Origin: Nymphaea colorata
Lineage: Eukaryota > Streptophyta > Magnoliopsida > Nymphaeales > Nymphaeaceae
DNA length: 64,000 bases
Assembly: GCF_008831285.2 (NCBI RefSeq)
Contig: NC_045139.1
Coordinates: 30,698,206-30,762,205 of the forward strand
Direction of reading: 5' to 3'
In this document: positions 38,001 through 45,412 of the stretch, in pieces
Layout of the letters: each line of letters begins with the position of its first letter
Numbering within the stretch: the stretch's first letter is position 1
The notes under the pieces: generated by a model
What the model was told of the DNA's origin: nothing
Seen by the model: only the letters and a program-made list of their open reading frames with translations
Databases searched by the model: none
Position numbers and translations under genes: made by a program

Positions 38001-41000
38001 AAAACTCAGGAGATATGTTTCCTATGTTAAACACGTTTGATCATGTCAATCTAATGATGTGGTGTGTCCATTCGTATTTCTATGCAATCATAGATGCACA
38101 TGCTATTGCTAAGTGAATCAAACATGCAACATAATAGAGAACAACATTCATGATGTACCGAACCTTCTCGCAGCAAACATATAATGAATATGAATCCACA
38201 TCCGAAGTTATAAACTATACAAAATCCAAACACTAAATGGGGTTCCATATTATTAATAAATTGATCAGTAGCTTGCCTCCATCTGAGTGCAGATCACATC
38301 AATAACCTCAGAAGACGCAGATGCTGACTGAGATTGCAAGGATGTCTCTTCATTTTCTTTCTTCCTCTGCCTTGATGCAAACCTTGTCTTCCTTTCTTTA
38401 ATTTTGCTTTCAGTTGTCTGCACTAAGCTGCCACTTGTAGAAGACAATTTTTGCAAGTGGCTGGAGCAAAAGAAGTGTCAACTGAGATGTGCTTTTACTA
38501 AGCTAGTAAGCTGTATTCAATAAAACAAAAAGGAATAGTCCGAAGGAACAGACAGTTCAAATACTAATAGATAATCAATACCCTGAATGTACCAAGCAAG
38601 CAACCAAAGTTTCATATGCTGCATCCCGCAAATCATCTTCAGACAGATCTACAAGAATATAGATATGGTAGTTTAGTGCACTACAAGAATGGATAATTTA
38701 TTAGATCTGAATATATGCTGGTTTGATGCTCTAAAAGAATAGATGATTTCATGTATCTATAAAAGATGATGTTTGGACAAAGACATAGAGCATCATCAGC
38801 TGACTAGCTATTCAAGTTGTTCATATTGAATGCGACACCACTGCACAGCAATAATCTGTCCTGCGAGTAGATGCTATATGACCAAATTGGAATCCTTTAA
38901 ACTCTAGATATGAAAAACATAAGAACATTACCAGTTACAAAAGAAGGTAAACCAATTGGTGGGAGATTGTTTTCACCAAATATTTCACAATTCTGAACAG
39001 GTAAAGTTGTCTGTGCATTCCCATACCCATAATAAGAACTTCTGAATGTATCATCAACAACGTCTCTCAATGAATTTGATGAACATGGAAAAGCACCTGG
39101 CCCCATGTTAACCACCAGTTCAGGAGGAACATGATGAGGTGGAGAACATGATAACTCTGGCTTTGTAACTAAAAAGAATGAGCATCCGGATTCATGATTA
39201 ATCTGCACATAGAATGTATTTTCCTCAAATCCATCTTAATCAAACGCCAATAATGACATAATTTGTACATTTACTGTCAAACTAACAGATCAACCAAAAA
39301 AATTCAGTGTCCAATGGCAAGAATTTCGTTCATGTAGCAGAAGCAATGTTTCTCAAAACATTAACCATCAAGAGCCAAGACTCAATTCCACATCATTCAA
39401 GCAACATCTTAAACATGCAAAAAGTGAGAAGTTGGGTCCAGATGAAAATCCAAACATGCTCCAGCGTCTGTAGGCTCAATTGAGGAATGTCCAAGAGTCA
39501 TAAGAACCTAAATAGCTATTTCACAAGCAGCATCTAGAAATTTGATCTGCAGTAGAAGCATGGCTATCAACAACAGAAATAGTCATGCTAGTCTAGCTGC
39601 ATAAAAGGGTACCTGCTCATGACAATACTAATAAAATGAATTCCCAAGAAATTAATCATTAACATAGGTGTGCAAAGTCAGTGCGGGAAGCATCAGATTA
39701 GCCCAAACAAGGATGTAGTCTAAGAATAACTTTGTCAAGAAAGACACAAAAGTCAAGAGAAGAACTACGAGCACATGCCACTAAAGTATTTGTACCACCT
39801 CCCAACTATGCCTGATCTACCAGAAAGTGTTGTCTATCATGACAGCTTCAAGAGAAGACATTAAAGAAGTTGAGTTTTAGGGGATCTTACAATACCACCC
39901 AAAATGTGAACAAGGTTAATATGGCATACTTGTGGAGACCATTTCACCTGTTCACTCCGTTCCAACTGAATTCCTTTACATGCATACAGAGACACACATA
40001 GACAGATATATGTATGTTTTAAAAACTTCACTTCTACAAAATTTCAGAAAGGACATGATAGTTTCATTCATTGCCTGCGGCTGATCATGGACATACCATT
40101 AATTTGAGGAGGAAAAGAAAGGGAATGAATTAAAAGCAAATAGAAAAGCATGATTTTCTCCATTAATTTGAAAAAGAGAAAAAGCCAACAGACGATGACA
40201 CTAAATGAATGAATGTACTATGTGTGTGTGTGTGTGATTAAGATCTAACATTTTACAAAATACAGCTACAAGTCTACAACTTTTCAGAAATTACCCACAT
40301 GAAATTGAAAAAAAAATGAGTTAAAGTTTGTGCATCTTTTCCAATTTTTGAGAGTTTCAGATTGTAACTATTAACAAGAGCTAATTTGGTCTCCATTGTT
40401 CTTTTTGACTCAAAAATGTTAAAACCTTCCGAAAACGCACTTTTCTCAGGAAACCTTTCCTTACAAGTATGGTTGTTACATTTGAGAAAAAATTATTTAT
40501 TTATTGTGGCTGTACACTTATCTGCATGTGTAGGACATGTATGACACACCACTTCCTATGTCAGTCCCTACATAAACTAACGACACCATTCTTTTTCTTG
40601 AAAATAACTGTTGTCTAAGAGGCAACCATAATAATCTCCATTTTACTGTATTGTCATTCTTATCATAGTATTCAAAGATGAAAATGCATAACAAAAGTAG
40701 CTACTAGTTGATCATTCACATGTAATTAACTGAGAAACATGATTGGTTCCAGTATGAAACAGAATGTCAGGCTGAACCAGTTTTCTGCAATTCCAGATAG
40801 CTTCATAAAAAAAAAAAAAGAATCAACTGCTAAAGGTTGAGAAATATGAATAGTTGACATTGCCAAACTGGTCTGCAGATTCTAGTGTTAAGCCAGAGTA
40901 TGCTTCGTTTCAGTAGCAAACATTCCCATAGCAGTGAACAAATCCTATCTTGCAATAGACTAATCAAATAAACAAAAAGTAGCCACTAGAAATGGTTAGG

Positions 41001-41480
41001 CAAGAAAAAATGTGAATACCAAAACGGTCATGATTCCTAACCTCAAACTTATGAAGATAAATCTAGCCTATTCACATATTGCATAGTTCAGACACTAAAA
41101 ACTTTGGTGAATATCATTTTTTTACCATAATTGGCAAGTTCATCTCATTGTAATGCATCCTAGCAGCTTCAGAAAGATCAAGAACTTTACCTGAAGAAAA
41201 AACTTCAATTAACAAACTTATCTTGATAATTCTTCAAAAACAAAATTTTTTCTTGGACACGAGACAGAGCAGAAGAGGAGAGGATGGAAAACACAAAATG
41301 TTGAGGAGGAACATTACCATTTACTGCACATTCAAGCATATAATCAGCACTAATGGCATCCAAGTCAACATCCTCAACACCAGAAGTGCCAGTAGGAAAA
41401 TCAACAGCCTTTATCACATTGGATGATATGATGAACTCAATGAGTTTGTGCCGGTCCAAGCGTAAACGTTCTAACAACAT
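4252..41480 (-). CDS. MUN-domain (DUF810, unc-13-like) protein of the PATROL1 family, 26 coding exons
   Basis: Plant MUN-domain proteins act in membrane traffic; Arabidopsis PATROL1 moves a plasma-membrane proton pump. I assembled 26 exons (5' to 3'): 41480-41318, 41190-41126, 39202-38932, 38648-38582, 38460-38277, 36229-36062, 35919-35827, 35686-35480, 35367-35266, 33465-33238, 32412-32332, 20806-20717, 20645-20460, 20335-20183, 18768-18676, 15492-15421, 14729-14612, 13222-13047, 11998-11914, 10355-10242, 9310-9204, 8372-8295, 8215-8120, 5593-5498, 5425-5242, 4409-4252. They total 3,435 nt, or 1,144 aa, with all phases joining and no internal stop. Family hallmarks: [41 protein letters not shown] and [10 protein letters not shown]. 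The start ATG follows in-frame stops. It resembles the At4g11670 branch more than PATROL1 because of the extra C-terminal tail. All introns are GT-AG except intron 5 (GC-AG). Confidence 0.95.
6908..7055. repeat. Five-copy 31-bp palindromic tandem array with AACGG cores
   Basis: Units start at 6908, 6939, 6970, 7001 and 7032 (period 31). Each holds inverted arms AGCCGTTGG and CCAACGGCT around a 5-nt spacer GAGTT; the last copy is diverged (spacer AACCT, right arm CCAACGGTT). The first four copies are identical by eye. Every arm carries AACGG on one strand or the other, giving ten cores. It sits inside intron 23 of the MUN-domain gene. Cores such as TCCAACGGTTA fit the mitosis-specific activator consensus bound by three-repeat MYB proteins; a functional role is speculation. 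Confidence 0.9.
7070..7170. repeat. A-rich low-complexity tract
   Basis: Repeats of AAAAG and AAAAT type, with AAAATGTAAAAGAAA repeated, directly next to the palindromic array. Read on the minus strand it is a T-rich run. Together with the array it could belong to a degenerate LTR, but I found no matching target-site duplication. Confidence 0.7.
8120..11998 (-). CDS. MUN-domain gene exons 19-23 (MHD2 region)
   Basis: Exons 11998-11914, 10355-10242, 9310-9204, 8372-8295 and 8215-8120 encode residues about 840-999. Blocks: [59 protein letters not shown] and [12 protein letters not shown]. The start of exon 20 is chosen at CAAG|GTTCAG because it restores the frame from the perfect donor AAAA|GTAAGT of exon 19. 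Confidence 0.92.
11435..11862. repeat. Direct duplication, 337-bp spacing, reaching towards exon 19
   Basis: A block beginning ACATGTTTGGTCAACCCAAA at 11435 recurs at 11772 with few differences over about 60 bp and weaker similarity beyond (shared GAGTATATGAAAAGCAAATG). On the minus strand the region following the first copy (about 11530-11640) resembles exon 19 and its donor side in diluted form. This suggests the duplication once included the end of exon 19. A CT-rich/poly-A tract (11675-11735) lies between. Confidence 0.6.
13047..18768 (-). CDS. MUN-domain gene exons 15-18 (MHD1 region)
   Basis: Exons 18768-18676, 15492-15421, 14729-14612 and 13222-13047 encode residues about 687-839. Conserved blocks are [34 protein letters not shown] and [14 protein letters not shown], followed by LCVQANTVH. 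The last donor is CAT|GTTAGT; an earlier GT would be in frame but gives a weaker site. Intron 15 (15493-18675) is over 3 kb and carries AT microsatellites. Confidence 0.93.
16458..16630. repeat. Direct repeat of about 55 bp with (AATA)n/(TA)n between the copies
   Basis: The block containing CACCACATCATCAAACAACA occurs at about 16458-16512 and again at about 16576-16630 (period 118). Between them lie (AATA)n and (TA)n arrays (16509-16572). Mixed TA/CA repeats follow to about 16705. It lies downstream of exon 15 in MUN-gene intron 15. Confidence 0.75.
16993..17026. repeat. (TA)n microsatellite
   Basis: A run of TA dinucleotides preceded by a short TG run, in intron 15. The neighbouring segment 17000-17560 is open on both strands for 60-115 codons but shows no recognisable protein. 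Confidence 0.85.
20183..20806 (-). CDS. MUN-domain gene exons 12-14
   Basis: Exons 20806-20717, 20645-20460 and 20335-20183 give residues about 544-686. Recognisable blocks are [32 protein letters not shown] and KEWHPYE. This precedes the MHD1 half of the MUN domain. The exons sit immediately downstream, in the sense of transcription, of the nested retrotransposons, whose 5' LTR edge is only about 115 bp from exon 12. Confidence 0.93.
20924..21178 (+). repeat. Gypsy 5' LTR
   Basis: 255 bp, TGTTAGGCTT... to ...GAGGCTATCA, containing a long CT repeat (21102-21126) that is shorter in the 3' LTR. It is followed by AC and then the primer binding site. Confidence 0.95.
21181..21194 (+). other. Gypsy primer binding site (initiator tRNA-Met)
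   Basis: TGGTATCAGAGCCA two bases after the 5' LTR is complementary to the 3' end of plant initiator tRNA-Met. Confidence 0.92.
21223..21386 (+). repeat. Copia 5' LTR
   Basis: 164 bp, TGTTAAGACG... to ...CTTCATCA. It contains a TATA box (TATATAAA, 21323-21330), probably the element's promoter. Confidence 0.97.
21387..21400 (+). other. Copia primer binding site (initiator tRNA-Met)
   Basis: TGGTATCAGAGCTC starts at the base after the LTR; its first twelve bases match the complement of initiator tRNA-Met. Confidence 0.93.
21401..22019 (+). other. GC-rich, repeat-bearing leader of the copia element
   Basis: About 600 bp between primer site and gag ATG. The part 21420-21830 is strikingly C-rich on the plus strand and includes a 51-bp tandem duplication beginning about 21595 and 21646 (CGTCCGCCTGCGCC...). 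Both strands are open for more than 90 codons, but this follows from composition (Arg/Ala/Pro-rich) and is not evidence of coding. Confidence 0.8.
22020..26258 (+). pseudogene. Copia gag-pol polyprotein, one frame interrupted by a single TAG
   Basis: 1,413 codons in one frame. Gag (from [22 protein letters not shown]) has the zinc knuckle [14 protein letters not shown]. The protease has [14 protein letters not shown]. Integrase has the HHCC start ([13 protein letters not shown]) and a D-D-E core ([30 protein letters not shown]). RT has [13 protein letters not shown] and [11 protein letters not shown]. RNase H has [19 protein letters not shown] and [12 protein letters not shown] at 23562-23564 falls in the integrase zinc-binding segment, directly after CESC. 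No other lesion was seen. Whether the stop kills the element, is read through, or is a sequence error cannot be settled here. Confidence 0.93.
26266..26429 (+). repeat. Copia 3' LTR
   Basis: 164 bp, same sequence as the 5' copy by eye, with its TATA box at 26366-26373. It is preceded by the purine tract TTGAGGGGGAG (26255-26265). Confidence 0.97.
27514..28325 (+). pseudogene. Gypsy protease region remnant
   Basis: Frame 27514-27921 carries the zinc knuckle and the aspartic protease motif [14 protein letters not shown] frameshift near 27900 moves the rest of the protease/linker into frame 27897-28325 ([12 protein letters not shown]). The region is recognisable but not translatable as one protein. 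Confidence 0.85.
28326..29408 (+). pseudogene. Gypsy reverse transcriptase/RNase H remnant
   Basis: RT blocks [14 protein letters not shown] and [14 protein letters not shown] (28453-28620) are followed by a frameshift. The next block reads on in a different frame ([14 protein letters not shown]), with a TGA at about 28809. The usual catalytic F-D-D is degraded to FFYDILVF. Frame 28854-29408 carries [10 protein letters not shown], the RT thumb and the start of RNase H ([16 protein letters not shown]). Several independent lesions show it is dead. Confidence 0.88.
29409..31115 (+). pseudogene. Gypsy RNase H end, integrase and chromodomain-like C-terminus
   Basis: After a broken RNase H end, the integrase zinc domain ([22 protein letters not shown]) lies in frame 29776-30129. 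The catalytic core lies in frame 30084-31115 ([52 protein letters not shown]). The C-terminus ends with [20 protein letters not shown], which resembles a chromodomain. The last 343-codon frame is open, the longest intact piece of this element. Confidence 0.9.
31146..31385 (+). repeat. Gypsy 3' LTR
   Basis: 240 bp, TGTTAAGCTT... to ...GAGGCTATCA. It aligns end to end with the 5' LTR with about a dozen substitutions and two indels. A purine tract (GAAGGGGGGA, 31132-31141) precedes it. Confidence 0.95.
31391..32331 (-). other. Upstream remainder of MUN-gene intron 11
   Basis: About 940 bp of ordinary AT-rich intron between the gypsy 3' edge and exon 11. No feature recognised. Confidence 0.6.
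32332..33465 (-). CDS. MUN-domain gene exons 10-11
   Basis: Exon 10 (33465-33238, 76 codons) starts after a pyrimidine-rich acceptor TTTCTTTCAAG and encodes [15 protein letters not shown]. Exon 11 (32412-32332, 27 codons) encodes [16 protein letters not shown]. Exon 11 lies on the far side of the 11.5-kb intron 11 from exon 12. Its last codon, GAA, joins GGT of exon 12 in phase 0. Confidence 0.88.
33935..34060. other. Short GC-rich island in MUN-gene intron 9
   Basis: Roughly 110 bp (CATCTCGCCCGTACTAACG onwards) with much higher GC than the flanking intron. On the minus strand it opens with ATGACCCTCGTGACCGTC and reads 27 codons to a stop. It looks like a transposed fragment, but I do not recognise the source. 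Confidence 0.5.
35266..36229 (-). CDS. MUN-domain gene exons 6-9
   Basis: Exons 36229-36062, 35919-35827, 35686-35480 and 35367-35266 all join in phase 0 and give residues about 251-440. Conserved blocks are AYIRWIKRQ, the [12 protein letters not shown] motif and [15 protein letters not shown]...WVLFRQ. These are the most recognisable N-terminal half signatures of the family. The four exons are packed within 1 kb, in contrast to the large introns elsewhere in the gene. Confidence 0.95.
36230..38276 (-). other. Intron 5 of the MUN-domain gene, GC-AG type
   Basis: The donor is GAG|GCAAGC at 38277/38276 and the acceptor TTTCCAG at 36230. GC donors in plants usually have a strong AG|GCAAG match, as here. 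The rest is AT-rich intron with no other feature recognised. Confidence 0.75.
38277..39202 (-). CDS. MUN-domain gene exons 3-5 (Ser-Pro and basic linker region)
   Basis: Exon 3 (39202-38932) has the family motif [19 protein letters not shown] followed by a low-conservation stretch. Exon 4 (38648-38582) has [14 protein letters not shown]. Exon 5 (38460-38277) is a basic, Ser/Gln-rich linker (residues about 190-250) ending in [10 protein letters not shown]. The donor of exon 5 is GAG|GCAAGC, so intron 5 is GC-AG; using a GT elsewhere would remove the conserved CTQME end. Confidence 0.9.
39203..41125 (-). other. Intron 2 of the MUN-domain gene
   Basis: About 1.9 kb, AT-rich, with a short (GT)n run at 40219-40236. 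No gene or mobile element recognised. Confidence 0.6.
41126..41480 (-). CDS. MUN-domain gene exons 1-2 (N-terminus)
   Basis: Exon 1 (41480-41318) opens [16 protein letters not shown] and carries [14 protein letters not shown], the conserved start of plant DUF810 proteins. TAA and TGA in frame just upstream of the ATG, inside the exon that follows an acceptor (TTGGTTCAG), fix this start and imply a 5' UTR intron. Exon 2 (41190-41126) supplies about 22 residues including [10 protein letters not shown]. Junction phases are 1 then 0. Confidence 0.93.
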
Positions 41481-42000
41481 ATCTCAACTTTAACCTGAAC
41501 CAACATATTTGCAGTGCATAAATAAAAAGCTATGTGTTTCATTAGCTTTCAAAACTATGGGCAATATTATTTACAAGTTGATAACATGTCTGACGAAGAA
41601 TGCCTGAGATTAACTTTATGGTGAGTCCATATTGACACGTTAATGTGCTGGTGCTCATGTACAGTCCACCTTTGGACTTGTTTAACTTCTAATGCAACTA
41701 TATGATGCAGATTCAATAACCTCTTCTATAGGGCTGCTTCAATTTACTTCCATATCTTTTCTCTTTTGCACATTATTTTCTTATGTGAAACTAAAACCTA
41801 TTATGACCTTATGTCCTGGCCATGTCAGGGTAAGATATTACAATTTGACATTTGTACACATGGTGCTCCTATCTCACCATTGAGTACTGAAGCCTGAGAT
41901 ATAAAGAAGTGCACTTGATATATATATAATTGCCAGACACTCTGGAAGTTGAGCATAGGATCGCAGCAGTTCCATTATCTTTCCACGGCTGCACCCATAC

Positions 42001-42076
<76 letters not shown>

Positions 42077-43448
42077 TGATAACAGCACGTGTGAAAATCA
42101 TGGACCTCTCCTGCAAGGACATACAAATTCATATCCGTGACACATTTAGCACAGCACTTGCACATTGAAGTGCCAGACCTTCCACACATTGACACGCACA
42201 AGTAGTTTATTTATGTTCTTAAGGTTTCTACTGCCACTTTGAGTATTTTATTACAACACCACGTTGCTACTTGGTGGCACCCACAGTTAAGCGGTCAACT
42301 TGATCAATCCCATTTATGTGCTTTAGCTGATGAAGCTGTTTTTCCAGTTATGCCAAAAATTGGAAGGAAACAGCACTCTTCAATTATAAATCAAGAGAGA
42401 TGCACTTCCTCTTCAGACTAACAGGTAGATATGATGCCATTAAACAAGTCCAGTAATTGGACCATACAACCTACAGGCAGGAGGTGGCAGGAAAGCAGGA
42501 AAAAGATGAATTGTCACGTACCAGAAAAAGGAACAGAAAAGGGAAAAGTTGTGATTATGACCACAGGCTTTTGTATGATGAACATGACTAAAATCAACTA
42601 GGGAACATGGAGCTGCCAGGAATAGGACTCAACTCCCCTCAATTCCATGACTTGAACATAATTATACCGTGATGAATACAATGCACGAGATAATTAACGA
42701 TGACAATGCAGTAAGAAAAAGGAAATGAGAAAAGTGGGACAAAACAATGCCAAGAGCCATGATTATTGTAACGACAGATATTGGGTTTAGAAACGGTAAT
42801 GATGAAATAACAAACCTCCAATGCTGGTTTTCATGAAAAAGGATGGACGATGGGGTCAACGATTTCCCATGCCACTGCTTACATGTCTTGTGCATGGGAC
42901 AAAGCCAAAAGTCGACTATTCAACCAAAAAAATCATGAAACTGATTTTATAGGTAACTAGTCCAATACCTAATACGATCCCCTCGGCACAAACTCTCACG
43001 ACAAAGCTCCGGTGTCCATGAACCTTTTCCCATCGAAGGGAGATTAAGATCTTACAGGACAACTCCATGGAAAAGATTATCTCGCCGGCAGCGTATGTAG
43101 TGGAACTTTTTCAGTTCAACTCTCGATTTCTCCAATAAAACGCTCGTTCAGTCTCGTCAAAGCAGAACCAAGCAACAACCCGTTGCATGACTACGAAAGA
43201 ATCACGCCAAGAACCCCGAAGAATCCTAGCACATTTAGGTCATTCCCAAAGTTATTTCGGTAGTTCTACCAGCAAGAACAATCAAATTCCCGAGGAGAAA
43301 AACAAATCCGAGTATTCCAGCACAATCCTAACCCAAGTCTCACAAATCTTGATCACGATTTCGTGCGGCAACTGAACCAATCGAAAGGCATCGCTGTTCT
43401 TCCAAGAAAACCAAATAACAAAAAGGAAATGAGAAAGAAGAACCGACC
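41481..43448 (-). other. Probable 5' UTR intron of the MUN-domain gene
   Basis: Bounded by the acceptor TTGGTTCAG, which ends about 14 nt before the start codon, and the putative donor near 43449. It contains a long (CATA)n(TA)n array at 41994-42074. The 60-codon open frame at 42239-42421 has no recognisable product. Confidence 0.4.
41994..42074. repeat. (CATA)n(TA)n microsatellite
   Basis: About four CATA units run into about 30 TA units; both strands appear open only because of the repeat. Confidence 0.9.
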
Positions 43449-43560
43449 TGTTGCTTCCTTGTCGTGGAACGTGTCGGCTTCGAACTTGGGAGAGCGTTTA
43501 GTGGCGAAGCCACGTTATGCTCCGTGGCCATAAGTTTTCTCTTCAAAAGCACCTTTTTGT
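43449..43560 (-). other. Possible 5' non-coding exon of the MUN-domain gene
   Basis: The coding exon begins right after a splice acceptor, so an upstream non-coding exon is expected. Here a GC-richer patch ends in a donor-like AACAG|GTCGGT near 43450/43449. It contains a small minus-strand open frame (MATEHNVASPLNALP) that could be an upstream ORF. The sequence above 43.6 kb turns abruptly AT-rich, as a promoter might. This is inference from signals only. Confidence 0.3.
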
Positions 43561-43684
43561 GACACTCGATGAATGTCCTCCAAATTATTCGATACTTTCG
43601 ACATGAAAATATTCGATGACTGTTGTATGAAAATCATATAGACTGAATTATGAGACGCTTTTTCAGAAAAAGAAATCTAATTAA

Positions 43685-44050
43685 CTTAAGATCAATTTCT
43701 TAATGTTGTTAATAATGCGTAAGTAAAAACTTAAAAGTACTCTATAACTACTACATAATTATTATTTTGCCTCTGGCGTAGAATAAATTTCGAATGTTAA
43801 CTTTTAAATAAAGTATATTTAATCTCCACGAAAATAAGTTCGTCTTTGGACAAACTTAAGGTCAGTTTTTTTGAAACATTCTTCTATAAACATAATGTTG
43901 TTAATAATGCGTAAGTAAAAATTTAAAAGTATTCTGTAACTATTACATAATTATTATTTCACCTTTGGCATAGAATAAATTTTGGATGTTAACTTTTAAA
44001 TAAAGTATATTTAATCTCTACGAAATAAGTTCGTCTTTAAAAGTTTGGAC
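43685..44050. repeat. Imperfect tandem duplication of about 170-190 bp
   Basis: A block starting CTTAAG at 43685 (with TAATGTTGTTAATAATGCGT at 43701) recurs from 43855 (same 20-mer at 43893), including a shared TTTTAAATAAAGTATATTTA. The second copy carries an extra 22 bp near its start. It lies between the MUN-gene promoter side and the transporter pseudogene. No coding potential. Confidence 0.8.
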
Positions 44051-44572
44051 AAAAGAAAAGTTGCATTTGTTGTTACCAAAATGAAAATTTTACCAACTTT
44101 TTATTCGTAAAGTTATAAGTTGTTTTCGAACGATCTTATTTTAAGAAAAACTTGACGGAAGTAAGTCATGTGATTTTCCAATAAAGATAAAATATTGGAA
44201 AAATGTCGATAAGTAATCATTTAAAATTATATATACATAAAAAAAATTAAGACTATAAATGAAAATTTTTCATACTTATACGTTTCGCATCATGTCATGA
44301 TATTTAGCTTGAACCAACTCGATACATTGCATTTTGATTGAAACCTGTTGAACTTTTGGTACATAAAATTCTCAATAAAATCACTGCAGATGAATATTTA
44401 TCTTAAGTTAAGAACAAAAAAAAAATTACATGTTGGAATTGAGGTGACATTTCAAATGTAGTTTATTTTATTAAAATTCATATTAAGTTACAACGCAATG
44501 AGAGAGTATATAATGAACATGAGTAATTACTCTTACGAAGTTAAATTTGGCATAATTCTAATATGTCTATTA

Positions 44573-45412
44573 TTACCCATGCCGTATTTTCTTAATAGTA
44601 TTATTTTTATATGCCCTTATTTTATGTTGGTTATCAACTAATAAAGTCACACTGAAGGAATGCCAACTTGATTCATCTGCAACGTCATGCTTTGTCTTCT
44701 TCAACTCTCCCATAATAAGAAATTCAAAAGGGAATAGAAGCAACGCTTCCAGGTTGTTGTACAGAACCAAACCCCACGCGTTCAGTCCGATTGTCATAAC
44801 TACATGCTTTATATAAACGAAATCTATTGTCATGCTCACAAGATAGACCAACGCCCATGTATAAGCAGTCACCGTAAGTTGGTAATCTGTAAGAACATAG
44901 ATCACACTTCCACCAAAAATAGTAGCAAGAGACAACCAGGTTTTCAGCGAAGGCCATGGCTGCTTCAGATAGACAGCTTCTCCAATGGCCACAAGTATGG
45001 GGACAGCTGATCGGAAAACTATAAATGTATCAACATTGGCATGTAGCAGAAGCTCGCTGTTTGTGAAAAGGGATGCATAGAATATCATGGCAGCAGGTAA
45101 GAATTTCCACATGGTTTATAGGTTCAGTGGATCATGCTCAATCACTTTTAACCATCCGCACACCAAGTGCACTTGTGAAGTATTGCAAAGCAGTCAAAGC
45201 ACCAGGATATGGAAATTTCATGACAGCCCATTTGTTGATTATTGATAAAAGTGAGGCAGAAAGACAGTATCCGGCAGCTATTCCACAGACAGATGCCTGC
45301 TCCAGCAACTTTTTAAAATAGCATACCGACTATCTTCAGCATCTTTAGACAAAGACGTTGCATCAGTACCTCTGGATGTCTCCTCCTTAGAGCTGCCCAC
45401 ATTATTAGACAT
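44573..45412 (-). pseudogene. GONST3/GONST4-like Golgi nucleotide-sugar transporter, disabled copy
   Basis: The family carries GDP-sugars into the Golgi. The minus strand starts ATG at 45412 right after TTTGCAG (MSNNVGSSKEETS) and shows the family blocks LLSIINKWAVMKFPYPGALT, FLPAAMIFYASLFTNSELLL, NVDTFIVFRSAVP, VYIKHVVMTIGLN and ALLLFPFEFLIMGEL. Disablements: a 1-nt loss in an A-run near 45320; a net frame shift near 45160 where about three codons of the family are missing; an in-frame TAA shortly before MWKFLPAA; and loss of the C-terminal transmembrane third after about 44640. The longest intact frame is 44573-45112 (179 codons). Membrane segments are still obvious. Assembly indels could explain the first two lesions but not the truncation. 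Confidence 0.85.

Noticed and set aside
41869..42201. Minus-strand 110-codon frame, and overlapping plus-strand frame, with long Ile-Tyr runs
   Set aside because: Translations of a (TA)n microsatellite.
42239..42421. Plus-strand 60-codon frame with a retroelement-like feel
   Set aside because: No domain could be matched and there are no flanking repeats.
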